Source of the DNA: Bacteroidia bacterium
Lineage (GTDB): Bacteria; Bacteroidota; Bacteroidia; Bacteroidales; Azobacteroidaceae
Assembly: GCA_025996815.1 (NCBI GenBank)
Contig: BNTT01000118.1
Span: 1 to 9,767, forward strand
Length of the DNA: 9,767 bases
Direction: 5' to 3'
A program made the translations under genes and the position numbers. Under the pieces are notes generated by a model that was given only the letters and a program-made list of their open reading frames with translations, did not search any database and had not been told where the DNA came from. Positions 1-4,805 of this stretch are shown piece after piece. Each line of letters starts with the position of its first letter. Within the stretch, counting starts at the first letter, position 1.

Positions 1-56
1 TAACAATCTGTATCCGTTGGAAACTGTCTGTAAAAATTGATTGAGTTCACTCCCAT
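1..56 (-). CDS. Probable IS1595/ISXO2-like transposase, N-terminal fragment (cut by window edge)
   Basis: Reading leftward from an ATG at 56, the frame stays open to the window edge and gives MGVNSINFYRQFPTDTDC. This resembles the start of IS1595-family (ISXO2-like) transposases, where an N-terminal 'FY..FPTE..C' segment leads into a zinc-ribbon. Such proteins cut and paste their own insertion sequence with a DDE-type domain, which would lie outside the window. An in-frame ATG at 77 would add seven residues (MEERIKF), but it lies almost at the predicted transcription start, so 56 is preferred. A -7 box (82-89) lies just upstream on the same strand. Only 18 residues are visible, so the family call is an inference from a short motif. 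No terminal inverted repeat could be identified. Confidence 0.42.
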   Translation of the reverse strand, partial: MGVNSINFYRQFPTDTDC

Positions 57-81
57 AAATTTTATCCTTTCTTCCATGCTA

Positions 82-89
82 CAAAGGTA
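82..89 (-). promoter_or_regulatory. Leftward Bacteroidota-type -7 box for the transposase-like gene
   Basis: The plus strand reads CAAAGGTA, which is TACCTTTG on the minus strand and matches TAnnTTTG fully. Transcription would start near 77, giving a short leader before the ATG at 56. No clear -33 TTTG/TTG lies at the usual distance, so the call rests on the -7 box and its position. Confidence 0.5.
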
Positions 90-198
90 GCAAATTATTG
101 GGGCGACCTAAACGCCTATACCAATTTGTATTTTATACCATTACAATATGTCCTTCGGATATGCACATAAAAAAAGCGCGGACAAAACTCTGGATTAT

Positions 199-324
199 TT
201 GTTACATGAGGCCTAGACTACCTTTAACAGTCAAATAATGAGTAAAGCCCACACCGGAACCGATGTGAGCGTCATCTCTTTACTCTTGACTGTTGCTTGA
301 AAGTGTCTAGTTTTCATGTAACAA
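199..324 (-). ncRNA. Putative structured small RNA (long interrupted hairpin, possibly 6S-like)
   Basis: The two halves of this segment pair almost end to end. The arms are 199-209 with 314-324 (11 bp), 213-218 with 305-310 (6 bp), 226-234 with 286-294 (9 bp), 240-247 with 278-285 (8 bp), and an inner hairpin 250-257 with 260-267 (one mismatch). Unpaired parts are 3x3 (210-212/311-313), 7x10 (219-225/295-304), a 5-base bulge (235-239) and 2x10 (248-249/268-277). Strand is inferred from a full TAnnTTTG -7 box (328-335, minus strand) that would start transcription at about 323-324, the first paired base. A long rod with a central bubble is the general plan of 6S RNA, which binds RNA polymerase by mimicking an open promoter; a 6S-Flavo class is known in this phylum. 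One bubble strand reads TACCTTT, close to the local -7 box, but on the strand opposite the predicted transcript. A T run (minus strand, 175-169) lies downstream without a clear stem. The structured-RNA call is fairly firm; the 6S identity is speculative. Confidence 0.55.
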
Positions 325-327
325 GAA

Positions 328-335
328 CAAAGCTA
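328..335 (-). promoter_or_regulatory. Leftward -7 box for the structured RNA
   Basis: The plus strand reads CAAAGCTA, which is TAGCTTTG on the minus strand and a full match to TAnnTTTG. Its last base is four bases from the first paired base of the hairpin at 324, the usual distance between this box and the start of transcription. No good -33 element is seen about 19 bases further out. A short AAAGC-TAAC-GCTTT stem followed by Ts (329-344, plus strand) overlaps the box and could instead be a weak rightward stop. Confidence 0.48.
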
Positions 336-430
336 ACGCTTTTTCCAATTTAAAATGTGCGTAATTAATGCATTTTTTTTATGTCTTCATAATTCTAATT
401 TTTAATTGTTGTTTTTAAAATTCACGGCGG

Positions 431-438
431 CAAAGGTA
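431..438 (-). promoter_or_regulatory. Orphan leftward -7 box
   Basis: The plus strand CAAAGGTA is TACCTTTG on the minus strand. A transcript would start near 427 and run toward the structured RNA. The first ATG on it (390-388) is followed by two codons and a stop (ATG AAG ACA TAA), so no protein gene is visible between here and 324. It may drive a leader transcript into the RNA region or be the remnant of a lost gene. No -33 element is clear. Confidence 0.35.
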
Positions 439-443
439 CGAAT

Positions 444-464
444 AAATTGTGAGTTATTCCCCCC
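444..464. repeat. Left copy of a direct repeat flanking the two unknown genes
   Basis: AAATTGTGAGTTAT is followed by one extra T and six Cs. The same 14 bases followed directly by six Cs occur at 1327-1346 in the same orientation. The two copies bracket the gene pair 554-1316. A 20-base match at this spacing is unlikely to be chance, although the C run is of low complexity. What the repeat does is unknown. Confidence 0.6.
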
Positions 465-525
465 GTTACACACAAAAAATGAAGAGCGCACTGCAAAATA
501 TAGAAAGTATTTTCAAAATTTGTAT

Positions 526-533
526 TACCTTTG
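526..533 (+). promoter_or_regulatory. -7 box for the unknown gene pair
   Basis: TACCTTTG lies 20 bases before the ATG at 554 and would place the transcription start at about 537-538. A TTTG at 519-522 is too close to serve as the -33 box, and nothing convincing lies at the standard distance. The position directly ahead of an open frame makes the call reasonable. Confidence 0.55.
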
Positions 534-553
534 TACTCTAAAATTTTGAAAAA

Positions 554-781
554 ATGGAAACAATGACATTAGATGAAAAGACAGACATTATGCTGAGAAG
601 TATTGAACTGAAAGAAGCCGGACTTCTGGAGGAAGCAGACAGAGTGTGGAAACAAATTCCCCTAAGCCCTTTTTGGGCAAAATTTTGGAAAGACCATTGT
701 GGTCCGGATCTATTGATAGAAGCAGGGTTTAATCTTTCAGAAGCGGAGGCAGAGTATGGCAAAGATTGGCTTAGTCGTTAG
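554..781 (+). CDS. Small acidic protein of unknown function (75 residues)
   Basis: I do not recognise a named family. The protein begins METMTLDEKTDIMLRS and has no signal peptide or membrane segment, so it should be cytoplasmic. It looks mostly helical: residues 1-33 are rich in E, K and L with 'LKEAGLLEEADRVWKQIP'. A more hydrophobic aromatic part with two closely spaced Trp follows (PLSPFWAKFWKDH, about 36-48), then an acidic C-terminus, 'LSEAEAEYGKDWLSR'. The ATG at 554 is the first in frame behind a good -7 box, and the AAAAA ATG context is typical of the phylum. The last 26 bases overlap the start of the next gene, implying translational coupling and a joint function. Small acidic protein plus larger partner would fit a toxin-antitoxin or chaperone-client pair, but no motif supports either. 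Confidence 0.75.
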   Translation: METMTLDEKTDIMLRSIELKEAGLLEEADRVWKQIPLSPFWAKFWKDHCGPDLLIEAGFNLSEAEAEYGKDWLSR

Positions 782-1316
782 TATAACCAAGAGTGTGTAC
801 AGTATTGACCTCGGGCGAAAAAATCTTGCTATTGAGGGAACGGAAGGTAAAGGAAGGGTAATGTTATCAACCGGACTATTAACCGCATTGGCAGTTTTTA
901 AGGAAGTGTGGACAAATGCTACCAATGATTTGGAAACCCTGATACTTGTAGAACTTGCGTATCTAATTGAGGAACGTCAGTATTGCACTTCTGCCGAGCC
1001 GGAAGTGCTTGCAAGCCTGAACCGAGCCATAGAGTCTTTCAACAATGCCCTCCGCGCCCTCAAAACGGTGCAAGATGCGGCGGCTTACAAAAATGCCGAA
1101 ACGACCTACCCCACTCTGCCTCAATATCGCTACCACGGAATGCCCAAAGATGCGCTCCACATTGCCTGTATTGCCAACCGCATCCGCATCAACAACACCC
1201 TCCGCACACCCGGCATCAACGCGACGGAGCGACAAGTGTATGAGCAGCGGTCAAAAAATATGACCGCCGCTCAAGTTGCCTATCTGGGAATGCAAGAGGC
1301 TGCGCTCGCAGCATAA
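756..1316 (+). CDS. Protein of unknown function (186 residues), coupled to the gene upstream
   Basis: This is not a family I can name. It starts inside the preceding gene (ATG at 756, 26-base overlap) as MAKIGLVVSITKSVYSIDLG. Residues 1-35 look beta-rich ('VYSIDLGRKNLAIEGTEGKG'). The rest is alanine-rich and helical, with 'LETLILVELAYLIEE' (about 68-82), a segment around 'LASLNRAIESFNNALRAL' (about 92-109) and a C-terminal helix ending EAALAA. There is no signal peptide and no transmembrane helix. Residues 126-155 carry several basic residues and histidines (YRYHGMPKDALHIACIANRI), but no catalytic signature is recognised. Base composition rises in GC from about 980 onward compared with the AT-rich start. 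No later start would preserve the beta-rich opening. The gene ends in a perfect GC-rich palindrome (1299-1312) and the pair is bracketed by direct repeats. Confidence 0.72.
   Translation: MAKIGLVVSITKSVYSIDLGRKNLAIEGTEGKGRVMLSTGLLTALAVFKEVWTNATNDLETLILVELAYLIEERQYCTSAEPEVLASLNRAIESFNNALRALKTVQDAAAYKNAETTYPTLPQYRYHGMPKDALHIACIANRIRINNTLRTPGINATERQVYEQRSKNMTAAQVAYLGMQEAALAA
1299..1312 (+). other. GC-rich palindrome at the end of the unknown gene; possible weak terminator
   Basis: GCTGCG-CT-CGCAGC is a perfect 6-bp inverted repeat inside the last codons (Ala-Ala-Leu-Ala-Ala), followed after the stop codon by GGGTTTTCC. The loop would be only two bases, or four with the inner pair open, and the T run is short. 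Termination is therefore possible but weak, and the symmetry could simply follow from alanine codons. Confidence 0.3.
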
Positions 1317-1326
1317 GGGTTTTCCA

Positions 1327-1346
1327 AAATTGTGAGTTATCCCCCC
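1327..1346. repeat. Right copy of the direct repeat flanking the unknown genes
   Basis: AAATTGTGAGTTAT followed by six Cs matches 444-464 apart from one missing T. It starts ten bases after the stop of the second unknown gene. Sequences outside the matching block differ (TACCCG here, GTTACA at the left copy). Confidence 0.6.
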
Positions 1347-1426
1347 TACCCGCTCTCATTACATATTTTTAACACTAAATTTTAACATTTCGTCCGGTTT
1401 TCGGCAAATGTTAAATTTTTTTTCTG

Positions 1427-1434
1427 TACCTTTG
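1427..1434 (+). promoter_or_regulatory. -7 box of the rprX-rprY operon
   Basis: TACCTTTG behind a T-rich stretch predicts a transcription start near 1438-1439 and a leader of about 25 bases. No obvious TTTG or TTG lies 19-21 bases upstream. An AGGAG at 1444-1448 is placed better for an out-of-frame ATG at 1454 than for the rprX ATG at 1464. That out-of-frame reading would give a 35-residue peptide ending at 1561. Confidence 0.6.
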
Positions 1435-1463
1435 TATCTTGTTAGGAGAGAAAATGTTCAGAT

Positions 1464-2990
1464 ATGAAGAAATCGACTATTTGGCTGTTGGCAGGTGTGA
1501 TGATTTTTGCGTTCAGCGGGCTGCTGTATCTGCAAATCAGTTATGTGCGTATCATTCTTGATACGCAGGAAAGCCGGTTTGTGGATGCTGTGCGTCGTAG
1601 TCTTTATCAGGTTTCCTATAATTTGGAATTGGACGAAACGGAGCAGTCGCTGGCGGAGCAACTCTTCGCTTTTGACCGCAAATTCATTCATAAAAGAACG
1701 CCGGTGGTTTCTTCGTTCAACAACAAAATTCAACAGCGGCTGACTTTCGGACCCATCAATCAGCAATTGACGACCCGCGCGATTGAAATTCACGTGCGCG
1801 ACCTCTCGTCGAGTTTTGGCAAAAACGACATCAATGCCGCTTCGTTGCGCATTCAGAGTGCGCTGGAAGACCGGTATTTTTATCAGCAAAATCTGTTGGA
1901 AAAAGTTATTCGAAATGCGATGAAAGCGAGCGAGAAGCCGATTGAGGAGCGCATCAATTTTTCCAATTTGGAGAGTTCTATCCGGTTGGAGTTGGCAAGC
2001 AACGATTTGGAGGATGTGCCGTTTGTCTTCGCGATTTTAAGTCGCGACAACAGGGTGGTTTTCGCCGGTCCGGGCTATGTGCCGGAAAATTTGAAGCATA
2101 TCTATTCGCAGATACTGTTTCCGAAGGATTCGGGGACTAATCTGTACACGCTTCAGGTGGCATTCCCGACGCAGCATAAGTATGTCATGGATTCGATTAC
2201 ATTCATTATGCCGTCGATTGTTTTCACGTTTGTGCTCCTCCTCGTGTTTATTTCGACGATGTATGTTATATTTCGCCAAAAACATTTGACGGAGATGAAA
2301 AGCGATTTCATCAACAATATGACCCACGAATTGAAAACGCCGGTGGCGAGCATCTCGCTGGCGGCGCAGACGATGAACGACACGGATGTGAGCCTGTCGC
2401 CGCACCTGATGGAACACGCCAAACAGGTGATTATCGACGAGAGCAAGCGGCTGGTGTTTCTGGTCGATAAGGTGCTGCAAATGTCGCTCTTTGAGAGCAG
2501 CAAGGCAACGCAATTCAAGAGGGCACAATTAGATGCCAACGACCTGCTCGCCAACACCGCAAGCACGTTTGCGTTGCGCGTAGACAGTGCGGGCGGCACT
2601 GTGGATGTGGACTTGCAGGCTCTGGATTCGACCATCATGGTGGACAAATTGCATTTCACCAACGTGCTGTTCAATCTGATGGAGAACGCCGTGAAATACC
2701 GTCGCCCCGAAGTGCCACTGCGGCTGATGGCACGCACGACCAATGTGGGCGAGCATATTTTAATAACCATCGAAGACAACGGAATAGGCATCCGCAAGGA
2801 GGATACGAAAAAGATTTTTGACAAATTCTATCGGGTACACACCGGCAACCGACACGATGTGAAAGGATTTGGACTGGGGTTGGCGTATGTCAACCGCATC
2901 ATTACCGAACTCGACGGCACCATAAAAGTGGAGAGTGAATTGGGTGTGGGGACGAAATTTATCATCTCCCTGCCTTTTGTAAAAAACTAA
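1464..2990 (+). CDS. rprX: RprX-like membrane sensor histidine kinase
   Basis: This inner-membrane sensor kinase should autophosphorylate on histidine and pass the phosphate to the response regulator encoded 14 bases downstream. A first transmembrane helix (about residues 7-27, beginning MKKSTIWLLAG) and a second (about 243-270) enclose a roughly 215-residue extracytoplasmic sensor region without a recognised ligand domain. The dimerisation helix follows, with the H-box 'FINNMTHELKTPVAS' and phospho-acceptor His288. The ATPase domain shows the N-box (Asn408 in 'LMENAVKY'), the G1 box 'DNGIGI' (438-443), an F-box region 'IFDKFYRV' and the G2 box 'GFGLGLAYV' (from 468). All catalytic motifs are intact and the 508-residue length fits Bacteroides RprX. 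The protein start, especially MKKSTIW, and the partner both support the RprX assignment. The RprXY signal in this organism is not evident from the sequence. Confidence 0.9.
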   Translation: MKKSTIWLLAGVMIFAFSGLLYLQISYVRIILDTQESRFVDAVRRSLYQVSYNLELDETEQSLAEQLFAFDRKFIHKRTPVVSSFNNKIQQRLTFGPINQQLTTRAIEIHVRDLSSSFGKNDINAASLRIQSALEDRYFYQQNLLEKVIRNAMKASEKPIEERINFSNLESSIRLELASNDLEDVPFVFAILSRDNRVVFAGPGYVPENLKHIYSQILFPKDSGTNLYTLQVAFPTQHKYVMDSITFIMPSIVFTFVLLLVFISTMYVIFRQKHLTEMKSDFINNMTHELKTPVASISLAAQTMNDTDVSLSPHLMEHAKQVIIDESKRLVFLVDKVLQMSLFESSKATQFKRAQLDANDLLANTASTFALRVDSAGGTVDVDLQALDSTIMVDKLHFTNVLFNLMENAVKYRRPEVPLRLMARTTNVGEHILITIEDNGIGIRKEDTKKIFDKFYRVHTGNRHDVKGFGLGLAYVNRIITELDGTIKVESELGVGTKFIISLPFVKN

Positions 2991-3004
2991 ATATATTAAA
3001 AATT

Positions 3005-3724
3005 ATGATGGAAGACAGAGTGAAAATCTTCTTGTGTGAAGATGACGAGAATTTAGGGATGCTCCTGCGGGAGTATCTGCAAGCCAAAGGGTTTGAAGTT
3101 GATTTGTTTCTCGACGGCGAATCCGGCGATGAGGCATTCAAGATGACGAAGTATGACTTGTGCCTTTTGGACGTGATGATGCCAAAGAAAGATGGCTTCA
3201 CGTTGGGTCGTGACATTCGGATGTACAATGCGGATGTCCCAATTGTCTATCTGACGGCAAAAACGCTGCGCGAGGATGTAGTGGAAGGCTTCAAAAGTGG
3301 AGCCGACGACTACATGACCAAGCCGTTCAGTATGGAAGAACTTCTGCTGCGCATCGAGGCAATCATGCGGCGCGTGAACGGCAGGAAAAAGGTGCTCACG
3401 GATTGCCCCTACCAATTGGGCATATTCGCGTTCGACTGGGTGAAGCAAACGCTGTCGCACAACGAACAGTCCTACAGGCTCACCACGAAAGAGAACGCCC
3501 TGCTGATGCTGCTCTGCGAAAACATCAACGAGCAACTCGACCGCGAAGCCTCCCTGAAAAGCATCTGGGGCGAAAACAACTATTTCAACGCCCGCAGCAT
3601 GGACGTCTACGTCACCAAACTGCGCAAACTGCTGAAAGACGACGAACGCATCGAAATCCTAAACATCCACAGCAAAGGCTACAAGCTGATTGCACCTGTG
3701 ATGAATAGTGAGGCTGAAGCCTGA
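3005..3724 (+). CDS. rprY: RprY-like OmpR-family response regulator
   Basis: This cytoplasmic DNA-binding regulator should be phosphorylated by the upstream kinase. The receiver domain (about 5-122) has the acidic pocket E12-D13-D14, phospho-acceptor Asp56 in 'LLDVMMPKKDG', Thr84 in 'YLTAKT' and Lys106 in 'YMTKPF'. The C-terminal winged helix (about 137-232) has the recognition-helix pattern 'ARSMDVYVTKLRKLLK'. The opening 'KIFLCEDDENLGMLLREYLQ' is very close to Bacteroides RprY as I remember it. Two ATGs stand in tandem at 3005 and 3008 and either could be used. The 14-base AT-rich gap to rprX means one transcript, which ends at the terminator at 3767-3802. Confidence 0.9.
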   Translation: MMEDRVKIFLCEDDENLGMLLREYLQAKGFEVDLFLDGESGDEAFKMTKYDLCLLDVMMPKKDGFTLGRDIRMYNADVPIVYLTAKTLREDVVEGFKSGADDYMTKPFSMEELLLRIEAIMRRVNGRKKVLTDCPYQLGIFAFDWVKQTLSHNEQSYRLTTKENALLMLLCENINEQLDREASLKSIWGENNYFNARSMDVYVTKLRKLLKDDERIEILNIHSKGYKLIAPVMNSEAEA

Positions 3725-3766
3725 TGCAGAGCCGCCATTGCGGGCATTGACTCGCAATCCCCTGAT

Positions 3767-3802
3767 AAAAGAGGCTGCCCCTTTGAGATAGCCTCTTTTT
3801 TT
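3767..3802 (+). terminator. Intrinsic terminator after rprY
   Basis: AGAGGCT (3770-3776) pairs with AGCCTCT (3790-3796) and is followed by a run of Ts. The A stretch before the stem can pair with part of the T run, so it may also work leftward. A second small inverted repeat, ATTGCG (3737-3742) with CGCAAT (3753-3758), lies between the rprY stop and this hairpin. Confidence 0.85.
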
Positions 3803-3809
3803 GTGTGCA

Positions 3810-3841
3810 TTTGGATAATCAAAACAAAAGCATTACCTTTG
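3810..3841 (+). promoter_or_regulatory. Promoter of the MNT/HEPN locus
   Basis: TTTG (3810-3813), a 20-base spacer and TACCTTTG (3834-3841) give the cleanest -33/-7 promoter in the window. The predicted start near 3846 leaves a leader of about 18 bases before the ATG at 3864. Confidence 0.75.
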
Positions 3842-3863
3842 CACATAAGTTAATGTAGAAGCA

Positions 3864-4187
3864 ATGCAACAGACAAAAATTATCAATACAATCAAAAATG
3901 TGCTTCGGCGGGTGGCTCCACACTCTGAGGTGATACTTTATGGCTCACAGGCACGTGGTGATGCTCGCCCCGATAGCGACATAGACCTGCTTATTCTGGT
4001 GGATAAAGATAAACTCAGTTACCGGGAACAATTTGAGATTACTGAACCGCTTTTCGATTTGGAAGGTCAATATGATTACAAAATAGCGATAAGCCCGCTG
4101 GTTTATACACGCCAACAATGGTATAACCGCCCCTTCCAAACACCATTTTTTGTCAACGTAATGAATGAAGGAGTAAAATTGCTATGA
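3864..4187 (+). CDS. MntA-like nucleotidyltransferase (antitoxin of an MNT/HEPN pair)
   Basis: This is a minimal nucleotidyltransferase of 107 residues, the usual length for the family. It has the defining GSX10DXD motif: Gly27-Ser28 in 'YGSQARGD', then Asp39 and Asp41 in 'SDIDLLI'. A possible third acidic position lies in 'YDYKIAIS'. In characterised MntA/HepT systems the nucleotidyltransferase AMPylates a tyrosine of the HEPN ribonuclease and so inactivates it. The gene looks intact and has its own strong promoter. Its TGA overlaps the ATG of the next frame by four bases (ATGA), as in functional MNT-HEPN operons, but that partner is broken here, leaving an antitoxin without a complete toxin. 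A stand-alone enzyme role is possible but less likely given the context. Confidence 0.85.
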   Translation: MQQTKIINTIKNVLRRVAPHSEVILYGSQARGDARPDSDIDLLILVDKDKLSYREQFEITEPLFDLEGQYDYKIAISPLVYTRQQWYNRPFQTPFFVNVMNEGVKLL

Positions 4188-4356
4188 AACGACAAACATT
4201 AGACCCTGAAAGCATCGCGGCATTAGTTGCTTATCGTATGTTAATGACCGCATCAGTGGCGACTATGATGATTTTTTGCAATACGATGAAGAAATGATAC
4301 AAAAAATTCGTCCCTTGTCCGAAGAATTTATTTTAGCAATAGAAGCAATCTTGTGA
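4184..4356 (+). pseudogene. Remnant of a HEPN (HepT-like) toxin gene with its middle deleted
   Basis: The frame from the ATG at 4184 starts like a HEPN partner ('MKRQTLDPESIAALVAYR') but stops at 4297 after 37 codons. From about 4234 another frame carries a typical HEPN C-terminus: 'NDRISGDYDDFLQYDEE', then 'LSEEFILAIEAIL' and a TGA at 4354-4356. The N-terminal part (about 18 codons) and the C-terminal part (about 40 codons) are joined around 4237-4245, out of frame. Complete HEPN proteins of this type are roughly 120-140 residues, so about 65-75 central codons are missing. These would include the RX4-6H ribonuclease motif, none of which is visible. This is best read as a deletion that destroyed the toxin. 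The 37-residue open frame might still be translated but should have no HEPN activity. Confidence 0.8.
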
Positions 4357-4403
4357 TACAAAATATTCCCAACTAAGTTAAACTTCTTTAAATTTTTATT
4401 GAT

Positions 4404-4446
4404 AAAGGTACTTGGTATTGCACGGTACTTTTATTTGTTGTACCTT
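4404..4446. repeat. Inverted and direct repeats around the padR promoter (candidate PadR operator)
   Basis: AAAGGTAC (4404-4411) is the exact inverse of GTACCTTT (4439-4446), which includes most of the -7 box. A further GGTACTT (4424-4430) repeats part of the left arm (GGTACTT, 4407-4413) in direct orientation. PadR proteins often repress their own promoter by binding short palindromes, so these spaced GGTAC/GTACC units are plausible operator sites. Function is inferred only from position and symmetry. Confidence 0.45.
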
Positions 4447-4448
4447 TG
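4418..4448 (+). promoter_or_regulatory. Promoter of the padR-pspC operon
   Basis: TACCTTTG (4441-4448) is preceded by TTG (4418-4420) at a 20-base spacing. The predicted start near 4453 gives a leader of about 24 bases before the ATG at 4477. A nearer TTTG (4434-4437) is too close to be the -33 box. Confidence 0.65.
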
Positions 4449-4476
4449 CGGCATCTAACAATAAAATTAAATAGAT

Positions 4477-4800
4477 ATGAACGCTGAAAATGTGAAATCT
4501 CAGATGCGCAAGGGAATCCTGGAATATTGTATCCTGCTGATTCTCAACAAGGAGCCGACGTATGCGCCGGACATCATCCGCACTTTGCAGGAGGCGCACC
4601 TGATTGTCGTGGAGGGGACGCTCTATCCCCTGCTGACGCGACTGAAAAATTTGGGACTGTTGCGCTACGAATGGGTGGAATCGACTCAGGGACCGCCACG
4701 CAAGTATTATGCGCTTACCGCCGATGGGCAAGCGTTTTTAGGCGATTTGAGCGTCGCCTGGAGTGAAATTTCAGAAACAATTATTCATTTAAAAAAGTAA
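4477..4800 (+). CDS. PadR-family transcriptional regulator
   Basis: This small winged-helix repressor has 107 residues, which fits the compact PadR group. The wing-helix core spans about residues 12-85. It includes the family hallmark 'EGTLYPLLTRLKNLGLL' (46-62) and the wing 'GPPRKYYALTADG' (72-84), followed by a short C-terminal dimerisation helix. PadR repressors bind small hydrophobic ligands or sense envelope stress and usually control a neighbouring membrane protein or transporter. Here the gene ends five bases before a PspC-GIN membrane protein gene, a pairing common in Bacteroidota, so that gene is the likely target together with padR itself. Symmetric elements at the promoter support autoregulation. 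No ligand can be inferred. Confidence 0.9.
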   Translation: MNAENVKSQMRKGILEYCILLILNKEPTYAPDIIRTLQEAHLIVVEGTLYPLLTRLKNLGLLRYEWVESTQGPPRKYYALTADGQAFLGDLSVAWSEISETIIHLKK

Positions 4801-4805
4801 AAACA

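Noticed and set aside
117..140. Repeated TATACCA (117-123 and 134-140) as an insertion-sequence end or iteron
   Set aside because: There are only two short AT-rich copies, no matching inverted end is available in the window, and a chance origin is likely.
169..175. T run on the minus strand as an intrinsic terminator of the small RNA
   Set aside because: No convincing stem directly precedes the run (the intervening bases do not self-pair well), so only the run itself is noted.
199..324. Reading the long hairpin as an integron attC site
   Set aside because: The ends GTTACATG/CATGTAAC do not fit the RYYYAAC/GTTRRRY simple-site consensus, and no integron cassette structure surrounds it.
199..324. 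Rightward transcription of the structured RNA
   Set aside because: The best plus-strand box upstream (ATTATTTG, 194-201) misses the TA of TAnnTTTG and overlaps the stem, while the minus-strand box is a full match at the right distance. The weak AAAGC/GCTTT stem with Ts at 329-344 keeps this open as a minor alternative.
2153..2824. Antisense open frame (223 codons) within rprX
   Set aside because: It is Ser/Thr/Ile-rich with no motif or promoter, and it covers the kinase H and N boxes, which are clearly coding on the plus strand.
3737..3758. ATTGCG/CGCAAT hairpin after rprY as a separate terminator
   Set aside because: It is not followed by a T run, and the strong terminator at 3767-3802 explains the end of the transcript.
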